Of a stretch of DNA of 64,000 nucleotides, positions 35,601-46,781 are shown piece by piece (within the stretch, counting starts at the first letter, position 1; every line of letters begins with the position of its first letter). The stretch lies in the NCBI RefSeq assembly GCF_947507565.1, contig NC_089185.1, positions 2,046,001-2,110,000 on the forward strand, written 5' to 3'. This stretch comes from Oscarella lobularis (lineage: Eukaryota > Porifera > Homoscleromorpha > Homosclerophorida > Oscarellidae). Under the pieces are notes generated by a model. The model did no database searches. It saw only the letters and a list, made by a program, of their open reading frames with translations, and had not been told where the DNA came from. A program made the translations under genes and the position numbers.

Positions 35601-35770
35601 TCGAAATGCGTAAAATTGCAGCATAGACATTTTTTTTTGGGTAATTTGATTCGTTTTCGGATCCTTCTCTCTGCACAATATTGTGTAACCATCTTCTCCT
35701 CTTGGAAAAAGAAGCGGATACTGTAACGAATCGTAAGATCTGTGAATTTCGGTAATGCGTTTAATTCGAC
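32671..35770 (-). pseudogene. Helitron-1 replicase, Rep HUH and PIF1 helicase part
   Basis: It resumes at 35770 with SYDSLQYPLLFPRGEDGY. The Helitron_like_N/Rep domain follows: GPRYMHEKCQDAMTYVKHHG, LFVTMTCNPNWPEI, and HVYTIEWQKRGLPHVHCL with the HUH-type HVH. KYLMAYLNKGKD contains the Tyr-x3-Tyr pair. The helicase has LTQDQRHIYEELL, DAPGGTGKT (Walker A), VVVWDECTMANKKAVEAL and LVLAGDFRQTLPV. It ends at GAPIMLLRNIDAP, before the usual C-terminal motifs. Three single-base frame changes near 34885, 34375 and 33415 break it; the first is in an A-run. It would nick and unwind DNA for rolling-circle transposition. Confidence 0.85.
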
Positions 35771-35772
35771 TA

Positions 35773-37697
35773 CCGTAAAGTCGCCATTAAAAGCCGCCCG
35801 TGAATAAAAGCCGCTCTCGAATAGAAGCCGCTAATTTCGGCTTTAAATTTTTCATAAAAGCCGCCCCTAAATACTGCCCGCGGGTTATATTGGAGACCCG
35901 GCTTCTATTCGGGACTTTCCATCTGTCGCAACAACATCTGACCTTGCGTATCTTCCACTTTTGGTTCTTTGCCTTCAGCGCTGTTCAAATGTCCGAACCT
36001 CCCTCGAAACGAAAGAAGTATACTCTCACGTACAAGCAGGCTGTTGTGGCAGAAGCAAAGAAGTCCTCCAATCGCGCTGTCGCTCGAAAGCACGCTCTCG
36101 ATGAAAGTCTTGTAAGACGCTGGCGAAAAATAAACGATGATTTGTTAGCAGAGGCAAAAACCAAAACTGTTCGAGGGGAAACACGATCAAGACGCAGTGG
36201 AGGCGGGAGGCACGTGCCATTTCAGGAACTCGAGAAGCGTCTCTTTGAGTGGATCGTGTTGATGCGTCAATGCAGGCGACGTGTCACTCGAAAGTCAATT
36301 AAAAAACAGGCTAAAAAGATGCACGAAGAAGCCAACGGCGAGAAGCCGTTTGAAGGGAGCTCAGGTTGGTGCCAAAACTTTTTGAAGCGATTCCGCTTAG
36401 CAACTAGGATAAAAACTCATCAAAGTCAAAGGACGCCGTTGGCTTTAGTGCCGAAGTTACTCAGCTTCCTCTCGTACATGAGAAGCTATTTTCACGATCA
36501 CCCCGAACGCGAATTACGCAGCATCTATTCAATGGATGAAACTGCTGTTTGGTATGACGCTGTCAGTACTAGAACAGTAGATTTCGTCGGGGCTAAGTCA
36601 GTGTCGTTAATGAGCACAGGGCACGACAAGCAAAACGTGACTGTTGCTCTATCGGCCGCAGCTAACGGATTAAAGAAACTGCCTTACGTTGTCTTCAAAG
36701 GCAAGGGCAAGACTGTCGAAGATCGTGAATTGAAGACGAGGCGTGATATTGTTGTCGCGTTTAGTGACAACGGCTGGTTTAATACCGATCTAACTATAGA
36801 TTGGCTTCGACGCGTTATGGGTGCATTAGCTTTTTCTCAAAGGCTACTTATTTGGGACTCTTACAGATGCCATATTTGCCCAGCTGTCGATGAGGAAAGG
36901 AAAAAATTAAAACTTCATTCAGCTGTAGTTCCTGCTGGTTGTACCGGCCTTATCCAGGCACCGGATGTGTCTTGGAACAAGGTTTTCAAATCTAGCATGC
37001 GCGAGCAGTACGACGACTGGCTGGAGAACGGCGACAAGTCGTATACCAAGGCCGGAAATATTCGTGCCGTCACAAAAACGCACCTTTGCAATATGATTGT
37101 CCAAGCATGGAGCAGCGTCAGCTCAGAGATAATTGCGAAATCCTTTGAATGCTGCGGCCAGGTGCCGGGTGCAACAGCGGAAAGTATCACCTGCTTCAAA
37201 AAGGGACACCCAGCAGAAAACGGTCAAGATGATTTACAGCGGCTTTTTGGCCATCCTTTGGCAACACACGAGCTTGAAAGTGGCATCGACGGCGGTGATA
37301 CGGGCCAAGAGGATGAGCTTGAGCAATCGGCTCTTGTTCTGGCAGGACACGACAAAGACAAGTGCGCCGAGGAAGAAACAGCAGATTCAGATTCTGCTTC
37401 AGAGTCTGACGATGATGACAATGAAGATGACTTTGCAGAAGACTAACGTACATGCTCTAACAGTAACAGCACGAATACGGTAGTTGAATTAAAGTGGTCT
37501 ACCGGTAGTCACTCTTTGCTTTTTGTTTAGATAGGCAAACACATAATACAGCCAAACATGCAATGATTCCTGTGTCCGCTCTGGCGATTGCCTAACGTAT
37601 AACCCGCCCGCGAATAAAAGCCGCTCTTGAATTGTAGCCGCAGAAAAAGTGCGGCTACTATTGACTTCAGCCGCGGCTTTTAATAGCGACTTTACGG
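35773..37697 (+). mobile_element. Pogo-like (Tc1/mariner superfamily) transposon, intact
   Basis: The ends CCGTAAAGTCGCCATTAAAA and its near-complement are flanked by TA (35771-35772 and 37698-37699). Subterminal AAAAGCCGC and GAATAAAAGCCGC repeats recur at both ends. Removing the element plus one TA joins the two Helitron halves in frame, so these limits are exact to the base. Confidence 0.93.
35989..37446 (+). CDS. Pogo-like DDE transposase, intact
   Basis: A single-exon 485-residue protein. I take the ATG at 35989 (MSEPPSKRKKYTL) because it precedes the DNA-binding domain; the upstream in-frame region is terminal-repeat DNA. Order: an HTH psq-like domain (KQAVVAEAKKSSNRAVARKH, ESLVRRWRK), then a CENP-B-type second helix region (GSSGWCQNFLKRFRL). 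The DDE_1 core has IYSMDETAVWYD, LLIWDSYRCHI and IQAPDVSWNKVFK, supplying the three acidic positions. The tail is very acidic (DDDDNEDDFAED). All landmarks are intact with no stops, so it is a candidate active transposase, acting in the nucleus on TA targets. Confidence 0.9.
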   Translation: MSEPPSKRKKYTLTYKQAVVAEAKKSSNRAVARKHALDESLVRRWRKINDDLLAEAKTKTVRGETRSRRSGGGRHVPFQELEKRLFEWIVLMRQCRRRVTRKSIKKQAKKMHEEANGEKPFEGSSGWCQNFLKRFRLATRIKTHQSQRTPLALVPKLLSFLSYMRSYFHDHPERELRSIYSMDETAVWYDAVSTRTVDFVGAKSVSLMSTGHDKQNVTVALSAAANGLKKLPYVVFKGKGKTVEDRELKTRRDIVVAFSDNGWFNTDLTIDWLRRVMGALAFSQRLLIWDSYRCHICPAVDEERKKLKLHSAVVPAGCTGLIQAPDVSWNKVFKSSMREQYDDWLENGDKSYTKAGNIRAVTKTHLCNMIVQAWSSVSSEIIAKSFECCGQVPGATAESITCFKKGHPAENGQDDLQRLFGHPLATHELESGIDGGDTGQEDELEQSALVLAGHDKDKCAEEETADSDSASESDDDDNEDDFAED

Positions 37698-39123
37698 TAT
37701 CTCTATTGGGGAGGACGATGTCACGATATCCTTCTTGACCTTCGGGTAAGAGGGCGGCGACGTCGTTGCCAGATGGCGCATTGAACTTTCTTTGGTGTTG
37801 GCCTCGGGGAACTCTGTCTGCACGTATAACGACACGATAGTCGGGCATGTCTGGTGTTCGCTGTTCGAGGGCGGTTTTGAAAATGCGCACTTGCTCGTTG
37901 TGCTCGTGAAGCATGTCTTGTAGGCAAAGGGTGGTGTGTCTATTTAACTGCGATTCTCGGTCTATTTGCCAAGATAATCTGGCGTCGGCTTGTTGTCCGC
38001 GATCGTCTATGAAGTATACTTGAACGAATTGGGGTCGCTATTCAGCTGCAGGAGTCAGGTCCGATATTGTGATAAATTTGCCCTTGAACTTTAAAGGTGG
38101 GCATGAATCCGGGCTCGACTAAAGTGTGCGCTTAAAATGACGTCATAACGAAGCAGGAATTGTATGTGCGTATTTTTTTCTGAATTCTTTGGCTTGTGGT
38201 GTGTTAGTTGTCAGAAGAGCTTGTAACGGTTCGGGAGGAGGACCGAGCAAGGGAACGTCGACTTTGCCGTTTGCACAACAGATTCTGGGAGGTTCGGTTG
38301 GCCACTTTTTTGCACTGCAGTGGCGACAGGTAGCAGACATTGAACCTATGCGTGCGTCCTCGTACAGATTTTGTGGGTTATAATGGAAAGCGGGATAGTT
38401 TGGGAGACGCACGGGTACGTCGTGTACTTCTGCATGCTCGTTTGGTATTGGTTCGGGTTGGGTTGTAGGATTTTGCGCGCTATCGGTTTGGGGTTGGATA
38501 GTTTGCAAGGTATGGGAAGTGGAAGGCGAGACATTTCGATCCTGTTGAGAAACAGTCTCTTGGGTTAGAAGAGATACTGGTGTTTCGTTGATATCAATAG
38601 AACGCGTTTGATTGAACCTTGAGGCCGAATACCGATTTGTCGAAATTTCCTGCGTGTTTGCGTCATCGGCTGTTTGGGCACGTTGTTCGCGATCGTCTGC
38701 TAGTAAACGCTGTGTACTACTGGCTGTGTCGTTTGTTTGCTGAGAAGGAACGGAAGCCTCAGATGAGTTAGACGAAGAAGGTCCTGTTGGGGCAGCTAAA
38801 TTAGTGGATGAAGGAATATGTGGCAAAAGGCCGGCAGTGCTTAAGGAAGACACATTAAGACGAAGGAAAGTAGTGGGTGCAGCAAGGGATAGAAAAGATT
38901 GGGAAACGTGCGTGCGATCGACTGAATCGGTAGGTATTAGGGAGCGGCGATCTCTGGCAGACTCGGATAATAATTCAACGGATGTTGCTGAAGAACGATG
39001 GGATGAGACTACGGCGTAGGAGTGGTCTCTCCTGTCTTGCGATGAGGATCTGTCTTCTCGCTTTCTTTTTGCACCGCGAGAGGGCTTGTCCTTGTCGGAA
39101 TCCTTCTTTCTCTTGAGGGGCAT
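37489..39123 (-). pseudogene. Helitron-1 replicase, N-terminal part
   Basis: It begins at 39123 with a basic, serine/threonine-rich segment of about 230 residues. A zinc-binding motif typical of Helitron N-termini follows: IGSMSATCRHCSAKKW, then RICCANGKVDVPLLGPPPEP. A partly lost segment comes next, with frame changes near 38150 and 38040. Then VYFIDDRGQQADARL, LQDMLHEHNEQVRIFK, the acid/arginine VIRADRVPRGQHQRKFNAP and GYRDIVLPNRD. Here the pogo element breaks it at 37698. The continuation is at 35770 and below. Confidence 0.8.
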
Positions 39124-39879
39124 TGCGAAAAAAGGGTAAATCTAGAGAAGAGATTTTTTCGTTTCTCTGCGTTTATCTGTTGTTCTTGTTGTTTTAGATT
39201 TTTTTGGCTTTTTTGGGATAATAAGAATTTTTGTAGTCCGGCCGCAGGGCACGGACTAAAACGTCGAGTGTCTGTGAAATCTAAAGAAGGCGCAATTCAA
39301 GTGCTTTCGACCACAGCAATGTGAAATACTTACGGAGCGACAGTCGACCGATTGCAATCGGCTCTTCGAGACGGCGATTTCCACGAAATTGGAAATCGGC
39401 GAAGGCGATAACGTTCGACAATAGAACGTTAGAAAAAGAAAACTGCGCGAGAATAAATAAACGATGGGGGAAAGCGGAATAAGTAAGTACCGATAGGCGC
39501 GGCGGTCTTTCGAGACGACGATTCCGACGAAGAATCGGCAGCGAAACGGCTCGCACAAGTATCGTCGCGAGACCGACGAAAGAATGCCAAGAAGGCGACG
39601 ATTAGCGACGACGTCCACGCGACGAATTCGTCGAAGAAATGTCGACGGCGCGATGATTCCGTCGTTAGCAACGTTCGAACGACGGGAAAGAACGTTCGAG
39701 AGACCTTTGCGTCAGAGAAGATCGAAGAACGTAAAACCGCTGGGGAATACCGCACCGATAGGCGATTCTCGCTTGCCACGAAGCGAGAAGACTGTTTTCA
39801 GATCGAAAAGGAGCGAAAAACACGGAGAAGACGCCGAGAAGAGCCGAGACGGAGACGAAACGACAATGGCTGTGACCCG

Positions 39880-40450
39880 TATGCGCGACGGAATGCAAGA
39901 TGGCGGAAAAGCTTCGAAGCGGTCTTTGCAACGAAACGATCGAAGAAGGCGACAGAAGATTAGACGAAGTGGACGTCGAAAAATCGCCAAGTGAGCGGGA
40001 CGCTTCGTTTTCGAGAAATACGCCGATCCCTAAAAAGGGGCCTCGATAACGATCGAAAGTGGAAGGGTGTCGAGTAAGACGCGAAAGAGCGGCCCTTTCG
40101 TCGAGAACGTCGTCCGCGCGCGTTTCGAAATCTATCGATGTCGAGAATCTTCGAAAACAGGGCTTCGCGAGCGTTTTCGGCTCGATTCGACGATCGAAAA
40201 CGCTTCGAAGCGTCGAACATTCGCCGTCGAAACTTCGAACGAAGCGAAACGTCGCCCGAATCGCTCGAAAAACGACGATTTTCGAAAGGGGCCCCGACGC
40301 GAAAAAAGGCCCAAACATTATCTTGATTTTTTCGCAGAGCTCGAAAATTCGTCGAAAATCGGGTTTCGACGCGAAACGGCGGAGGAGATCGTGGACAAAG
40401 TCGTCACGTGACCCTTCGCCCAAGATGGCGCGTATGCTCATAGTGGTGGA
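39880..40450. repeat. CpG-rich dispersed repeat, copy 1
   Basis: A CGAAA/TCGAA-rich repeat shares collinear blocks with copy 2 at 41460-42010, for example GATCGAAAGTGGAAGGGTGT, GGGGCCCCGACGCGAAA and a common end near AAGATGGCGCGTATGCT. The frames are open on several strands at once, which reflects the composition rather than a gene. The wider stretch 39130-39880 is of similar composition, and I see no gene there. A hairpin (40463-40480) follows directly. Confidence 0.75.
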
Positions 40451-41459
40451 GACTAGCTAACTACCCGGCTTCGCTCGGGTTTGCTAGAGAGTCTGAGGTT
40501 CTTCACGGCGTCTGAGACAGACCGTAGCATGGCCTTATTTTCGACGTTACTTCCGGTAATTACTTCCAGTAATGACGTCTTCTGTCCTTGCAGGTAAACG
40601 GCATTTGTGGAACCCGTTCTCGCTAATCAGGCCTCGACAAGGGAAAAGCGACATTCATGTGTGTCCTAGTCTGTAATTACGGGGGTGTATTTACTCTGTT
40701 TAAGCGACCCGGCATGTCCTGCGCGTCGAAGCCATTGCTTGTGCACGAAATAGCTACGATATCTTTATTGTGGTGTAGCTTTGCTAAGCAACACCCGCTT
40801 CCGCTAAAGTTAAAGGAATCAATAGGACCGGTCGTGGCAGCAAGTGGCCTATTGTATCAGTGAAATATCCGCATGGAGAGAAACTGCTAGAAAAATGATA
40901 AACCAAATTGATTAGTAGATACGAACTGTACCCTGGGGTACATATTTACGTCATCCAAAGGATGCCAAGGCTAAATCAAGAGGAACTTATCCGAAACGGT
41001 TTGCATGTCGTTATACGGTACTCGACTTGCAAGAACCTGCCTAAGACCCGCTCTCGCTACGCCTTGGGAAGCAACAACCGCCCCCGCTAAAGTGTACGGT
41101 TAAGTCCTTATTAGAATTTGTCCTTGAAGCGACTGCGACTATCGGCTAATGGCGATCACAGTTCCACCATCCGAGGAAAAAGCAGAGAAAGCACTACGAT
41201 CGCGAAAAGTCTCCTCCAAAAATGCGTCCTGACGTCGATCGAAGACCTTCGACGTCGATCAAAAGGAAAAACTGTAGAAAACGAACTCGCGATGTTCGGA
41301 AAGGAGTCGAACTAACAAACATTGCATTTCACGAAACTTTCGAAGTGCAAAAACGCACGGAAATAAGCGGAAAGGGGAAGGCGAGCCGCAGAAATTTGTT
41401 GATCACGCGCCCCGAAGAATCCAAGATGGCGCGGGCTAATCGAGATGACGTCAACGACG
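40451..41459. other. No gene recognised
   Basis: Between the two CpG-rich repeat copies I see no domain-bearing frame. It contains the hairpin ACCCGGCTTCGCTCGGGT at 40463-40480 and two loosely similar blocks near 40783-40815 and 41067-41100 (around CCGCTAAAGT). Confidence 0.4.
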
Positions 41460-42010
41460 AAAACAGAGCTACGAAAGCGATTTCGGGCACCATCGAGCGA
41501 AGAAAAAGCTTCGGTGCATCGATAAATCGCCTTCGGACGTGGGAAAGACTCGCGAAAGTGGGCAACTTCGAAGAAAAAAGACGATTTCCCGAAAAGGGAC
41601 CTCGATATGCAATCGAAAGTGGAAGGGTGTTGAGGAAGACGCGGAAAAGCGACCCTGTCGTCGAGAATGTCGTTCGAGCGCTTTTCGAATTCGATCGATT
41701 GCGAGAATCTTCGAAAGCGGGGCTTCGCGGGCGTTTTTGGCGCGATTCGAAGATCAAAAACGCCACGAAACGACGAATAAGAGCTCTCGGAACTTCGAAC
41801 AAATCGAAAAGTCGCCCCAATCGCTCGAAAATCGACGAATTGCGAAAGGGGCCCCGACGCGAAAGGAGCGCGGTACGTCCAGGAGACCCTTTCGAAAAGT
41901 TCGCTCGCGACGCGCTCGGCGCCGAGCGACGAAAAGCGAAGGAGGAGTTCGCGGACAACGACTCGATGACGTCACGCGAGCAAGATGGCGCGTATGCTTT
42001 TAGTGGTAGA
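41460..42010. repeat. CpG-rich dispersed repeat, copy 2
   Basis: Homologous to 39880-40450 with substantial divergence. It ends with the same AAGATGGCGCGTATGCT block, then enters the zinc-finger gene relic. Long open frames here are compositional. Confidence 0.75.
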
Positions 42011-42046
42011 GATATCCAATTTGATTACGTTGCGCCCGCCTCTCAC

Positions 42047-42480
42047 CGCATCGCCGCGAAGCTCGACTTCTGTAGAGTATGCGGGGATTCGTATCGAAGC
42101 ACCAATTGTCGACGTCCTCTTTTCTCGTCCTTTACGGAGCACGCTTAGTCGAATTACAAAGCGTCCCGTGGAAGAAGCAGACGGACTGTTTCCCACAGTG
42201 TGCAATTCGTGTTGGAAAAACGAGCGAGCGTTTCTCGCTTAGAAAGACAGCTTGAGGAACTCAAGTCGTGGCTTGCGGAAAGCCACAGACGCACATGCGC
42301 ACATCCGAATCTCTGTTCGTTCCCGTTGGGTCTGCTTCTGCGGCTCCTTTGAAAAGGCGAATTCTGCTTTCCCCAAGCTCAAATCAGCCCACTCCAAAAC
42401 GAATTCATTCGTCAAGCAGTCCTCTCAGCCCATTAGTACACACACGCCGCAGGTTTTTCCAAGCTCAATAAATACTGGTA
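42047..42480 (+). pseudogene. Two-CxxC zinc-finger (ZAD-like) protein, partial
   Basis: The frame starts LDFCRVCGDSYRSTNCRRPLF, goes through SSFTEH, and after a frame change reads DGLFPTVCNSCWKNERAFL. The two CxxC pairs spaced by about 50 residues resemble a ZAD-type or related zinc domain. A possible intron at about 42241-42260 leads to a serine/proline/lysine-rich segment (PLKRRILLSPSSNQPTPKRI). I cannot say what it does. A MITE and a low-complexity tract follow, and the C-terminal exons are not recognisable. Confidence 0.45.
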
Positions 42481-42643
42481 TTTTCCACCCAGTGAACACG
42501 TTCACGTTTTTACTGAAGAGCACATTTCTGCGCCTCTGCGTGCGTTAACTCCCAAGTTCCTATTTCTGGTTGGTTTGTACTAAATAGTAGTAATCTGTGC
42601 CATGAAGAAATCACAGGCTTCCTCAACTGCACCGAATGACATA

Positions 42644-42828
42644 CCGTAGTTTCATAAATTTTCGTTTTACATTAATTTTCGTACAACGTGCAGTGTACGA
42701 AAATAAAGCTGTACGAAAAGGAAAAAATATGTATAATATATGTCGTAAAAGGAGCAGTGTACGAAAATAAAGCTGTACAAAATATTACAAAACAAAATAT
42801 TTCAAGGCGAAAATTTGTGAAACTACGG
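42644..42828. mobile_element. 185-bp MITE with TA target duplication
   Basis: The ends CCGTAGTTTCATAAATTTTCG and a near-perfect complement are flanked by TA (42642-42643 and 42829-42830). Inside, GCAGTGTACGAAAATAAAGC occurs twice directly (near 42691 and 42753). TA targets and CCGTA ends suggest mobilisation by a Tc1/mariner pogo-like transposase. The first bases (CCGTA) match the start of the intact pogo-like element at 35773, but the rest differs. Confidence 0.85.
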
Positions 42829-43057
42829 TAGATTATTCTCGCCTTGCCGCACCGCTGGAAAATGTGGCTCTTTTAGCACAGAATCGCACTGATGTTCCTG
42901 CAGTGAATTCCACTTTGGCTTCGGTTCGTCTGCAATCCTTTTCCTTATTGTGCAGAAATCTTTGACCTAGGTACAAATTCGCTATCGGTCTCGAACCTTC
43001 ATTCAAATTCGATGTGAACGACACACACCAGCTTACCCTTCTGCGGACATTGCATGA

Positions 43058-43077
43058 CCCCCCCCCCCCCCCCCCCC
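43058..43077 (+). repeat. Poly-C tract of 20 bases
   Basis: An uninterrupted C run. Its length is likely to be unreliable in assembly. Confidence 0.9.
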
Positions 43078-43356
43078 AGAAGTTAATATTAAAGCGGGCG
43101 AGTTATCTAATTATTTAATAAAATTAACTGGCTTAATCGTATGTATGGGAATTATAATAACACAAATCTAAGTGCAGTTGCAACGGCGGCATGTGAGGTA
43201 ATATTGTCCAGGCTCTTCACAGATGCAAATAGAAAATAATGGTAACAGTTTATTAGATTAGCTCTCTGGACGTAGCCTCTCTGGCCGTAGCTAACGCTGG
43301 CCGTAGCCAACGCTGTAGCCAAGAAGATCGGACGAGTGCCGCAAAATGTGTTCAGA

Positions 43357-43949
43357 TCAAATCAACTCTGTCTTGAGACAGTCATCTGATGGAACATTGT
43401 CAGCCATAGATCCAGCAACAATCATTGAAACCATGTGAAGAAATGCACCCATGCTTCTGTCTATTGTCTTCGCTGTAACTGGCACAAAGCGTGAGTCTGA
43501 TTGTCCACAACAATTCAAGCTAATTGCTTCTGTTGCAATTGTCTTTTCCATGCGAAGCAGCCGCGTGAATGCTTTTCAATACGTAGTGGGAACACTATTG
43601 AAGTAATCCGGCACATAGAAGTTCGCAATTAAACAGTTGGTACGATTAGGACTGACGGTATCTGCATAGAGTCTCATAATTAAATCAGTGGCAGAAGATT
43701 TTGACAAAGAAATGCGAGAGTGGATGAGTTCCGTTGAAGGAGGGTTGATAACGATCTGATAGATCAGATTGTTGGAGATAATATCGACTTTGAATTTCGA
43801 AGCAGAACTCTCACAAAGAAACAGCAATCTATGCACTGGTTCCATCTCGTTGCGATCAAGGAGAGAATTTCTCCACCAAAAGAACTCAGCTCGGAAAAGC
43901 CCCACTTGTCGATTTTATCAATTCCAGAAAAAGATTTTCTTCCAACCAA
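43357..43949 (-). pseudogene. Unassigned minus-strand gene relic
   Basis: Two collinear frames are open. The first (43949-43576) has KWGFSELSSFGGEILSLIAT and IYQIVINPPSTELIHSRISL. The second (43551-43357) has TIATEAISLNCCGQSDSRF and MGAFLHMVSMIVAGS. They could be exons of one protein, since the composition is protein-like. I do not recognise a family and see frame changes between pieces. Confidence 0.3.
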
Positions 43950-44429
43950 CCGCGATATTAAGAAATTAAAAGACTAGCTACTTATTCTCTTCTGCCGGAC
44001 AAATGTAGAAAACTTAGATGATTTTGCATTTCTCGCCGCACTTGTTCCTGCTCATCTTCCCCATGAACATTCTGATGCTGTCTCTGAAAAGTCGAAATCA
44101 ATTCCATTAGGAATAGTAATTTGGAAGGAGAATAAGAGAGGAGACATGATTAGCCTACTTAAATACGTGCGGGACAATTACGTACAGTGCCTCCCAGCAT
44201 AAATTTCCAATCCGATAAAGTGCGCTAGCATCGCCACCGAAGGTCGTACGGGGTCTCCGAAACGATCGCTGGGGTGGGGAGGCCCTAATCTATTTAGTGA
44301 CGTCCTTCTTGTAGTCGTAGAACGTAGTCCTCTTCGTAGCCAATGAGAGCGATTCGCGGCATCATGTGACGTGACGCATAATTGGATTAGCTCAAAAGAC
44401 CGTTAGGCACCGCGTCCCGTTGCCAAGCG

Positions 44430-46547
44430 ATGGCTTGCGCGCTTTACCTTTTCTGGTTCTCTCTCGAAACGATGGCCGAAAAAAGATCGAAGCGACAGCT
44501 TAAATCTCTTTACTCTCAACGCGGACACGAACTGAACTTACGACTGGCCCTTTTGCCAGAAGAAGCCGGATCAGTGTCACTCTCCCACGATCGCGAGGAA
44601 ACTCCCACTGACACTCCTCTTTCTCCTCCGCCTCCACCTCCTCCTCCTCGTCCACAGTCACCTGCCGGTCACGACTCGGACTATGAAGAGCTGCCGTTCG
44701 CAGAAGACGAAGTTTGGGACGCATTAGTGCATTGGGTCCAATCGCGACCCTTAGACGATTTGAAAATGATTTCCTTGGTTCTTTACGAATTGTTTAGACA
44801 AGAAGTCGGACTGGGAATCATGGCTGCATCGGAAAAATCAGCAGAGATTGTCGCACGAACTGCAAGAACCATTCGCACGTGGAGGAGGGATTTCATCGAT
44901 AATCGAGGCGAGTTCTCTCCGTACATGCGCGGAAAGTATGCTCGTCCTTCATTGATTAGTCAAGAGGATGTCAGGACTAAGGCTGCTAAGTGGGCGCGAA
45001 GCAATGCTTGTGTCCGTGGCATGCCTAATATGACCCTGGCATCCTTTGCACATAATCTTAACACTAATATCATTCCTAAGTTAAATCTCCCTTATGGCTT
45101 TCCCCGTGCCATTTCTATTTCCACTGCTTCGCGTTTTCTTCACAGTTTAGGTTTTCGACGGGTCTCTGCTAACCGGAAGTCCGTGTACATTGATGGCCAT
45201 GAGAGACCCGACGTTTTGGAAGAACGAGAACAATTTTTGGACTCTATTTTTCTACTGCAAACGACTCATCGACAACCACCTCTTCCAGACGACGGACTTC
45301 CTGATATCGCTTATTCTATAGGTCAGAAATAATATAACAAAAATTCACTATTTTCACTAGCTGTGTTTTAGGTGATCAGACGGCTGGAAAAGAGCTTGTG
45401 ACTCTGTACCATGACGAATCCTCATTCCAGTCAAATGACAATCAAGGAATGATGTGGGCCCAACCGGATCAGACTGCCATCAAACCAAAGGTGATATTCT
45501 TTCAAAAAAAAGTACCTAAGTAACAGGCATTCTAGGGCCGAGGATCAGGACTTATGGTTGCAGATTTCATTGAAGAATATGATGGGTATCTTAGAATAGA
45601 TCATAATGCCGTTCCTCTTGTACCAAGAGAAGAAGCAAGGAAGGTTATTGAATATGGAGTAAATCGGGATGGATATTGGACAAGGGACAAATTTCTGGAA
45701 CATGTGAAGAAGGCAGTGGACATCGCGGAGAGGAAATATTCTAGGAATCAATATACTCTTCTTTGGGTATTTGACCAAAGGTTAAAAGACAATTGTAAAA
45801 TTATTTTCAAATCATTTATGCATATATTTTAGTTCGAACCATGTCGCTTTTGCAGACGATGCTTTAGTGGCTGGTCGGATGAACGTGAAGCCAGGAAACA
45901 AGCAGCCCATCATGCGCGACACCTACTTCAGGGGACAACCTTTCTCAATGGTCAACGAAGCAGGAGAAGCAAAAGGACTCAAGCAGGTGAAATTTTGAAA
46001 GACAAACATATGCAATAATTATGTGCACACTAGGTTCTTATTGAGCGAGGCGTTGACGTCACAGGAATGCTTAGACCGGATATGATTATGGAATTGCGGA
46101 AGCACGAAGATTTTGCCAATGAGAAATGCCTGGTTCAAACTTTCATTGAATCAAGGGGACATCATGTACTTTTTCTTCCAAAATTTCACTGCGAACTGAA
46201 GTACAAATTTTCAAACATAAAAATCAATTCTCACAAGAATCATTTCAGTCCTATTGAGAGAGCATGGGGACAAGCCAAACGCCACACAAGAGCTATGTGC
46301 AATTATAACATAGTCACTTTAAGAAAAACTGTCCCAGAAGGACTTGATCTTGTTTCTGTAGATTTAATAAGAAAATTTTTCCGGAAAGCACGTGAATATC
46401 AACATGCTTATAGAAGTGGCGCTGAAGGTAAAAAAAGTTAATGATTATTATCTGGAACTTACCTACTGTGTAGGGGGTGAAGCAATCGAAACAGCGGTGA
46501 AGAAGTATAAGTCACACAGGAGAGTAAATGTGGAGTCATTTACTTAG
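44430..46547 (+). CDS. DDE transposase of a TA-target element, seven exons, intact
   Basis: Exons 44430-45321, 45372-45490, 45536-45780, 45833-45986, 46034-46200, 46249-46427 and 46474-46547 splice in phase to 610 codons without a stop. An in-frame ATG at 44472 may be the real start. The N-terminus is basic and proline-rich; a helical DNA-binding region follows (RTARTIRTWRRDFIDNRGEF). The DDE core shows VTLYHDESSFQSND, VFDQSSNHVAFADDALVAGR, QPIMRDTYFRG and FLPKFHCELNPIERAWGQ. The end reads KKYKSHRRV. Both Asp and the Glu are present. The 48-bp fifth intron has no stop and a length divisible by three, so retention would leave the frame open but insert 16 residues next to the catalytic Glu. Confidence 0.9.
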
Positions 46548-46577
46548 TGACTGGCAGTGATTTTGAGGGGAGTGGGC

Positions 46578-46605
46578 GGGAGGGAGGGAGGGAGGGAGGG
46601 AGGGA
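46578..46605 (+). repeat. (GGGA)n tract
   Basis: About seven GGGA units lie just downstream of the transposase stop, between the two convergent genes. Runs of G3 on the plus strand could form a G-quadruplex. Confidence 0.85.
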
Positions 46606-46781
46606 AGATGAAAGTGTCTTGTTAAACGGCCTGTCGATTTTTGTGACTGAGCCTAAAACAATTAAGCACACTACAGCAAATACTGGCCGAACACGGCCAT
46701 ACATACCCAGGCTTTTCTAAAAGCCATTGAAAATGAAAAGAAAGTTGAACACGGAAAGCACGTAATTATAACATATATTTA

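Larger units (their letters stand above)
32671..39123 (-). mobile_element. Helitron-1, split by a pogo-like element
   Basis: One Helitron coding region runs on the minus strand from 39123 to 32671 with a 1925-bp pogo-like element (35773-37697) inserted. Neither the TC 5' end nor the CTRR 3' end with hairpin was identified with confidence. The protein stops within the helicase before its last motifs, so the 3' part is missing. Confidence 0.8.

Noticed and set aside
39584-42148. Several long overlapping arginine/serine-rich open frames on both strands
   Set aside because: They are open in many frames at once because of the CGAAA/TCGAA composition of a repeat. No domain is recognisable and the two copies differ by indels that break every frame.
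43058-43077. Poly-C tract as a regulatory element
   Set aside because: A bare homopolymer with unreliable length; no supporting context.
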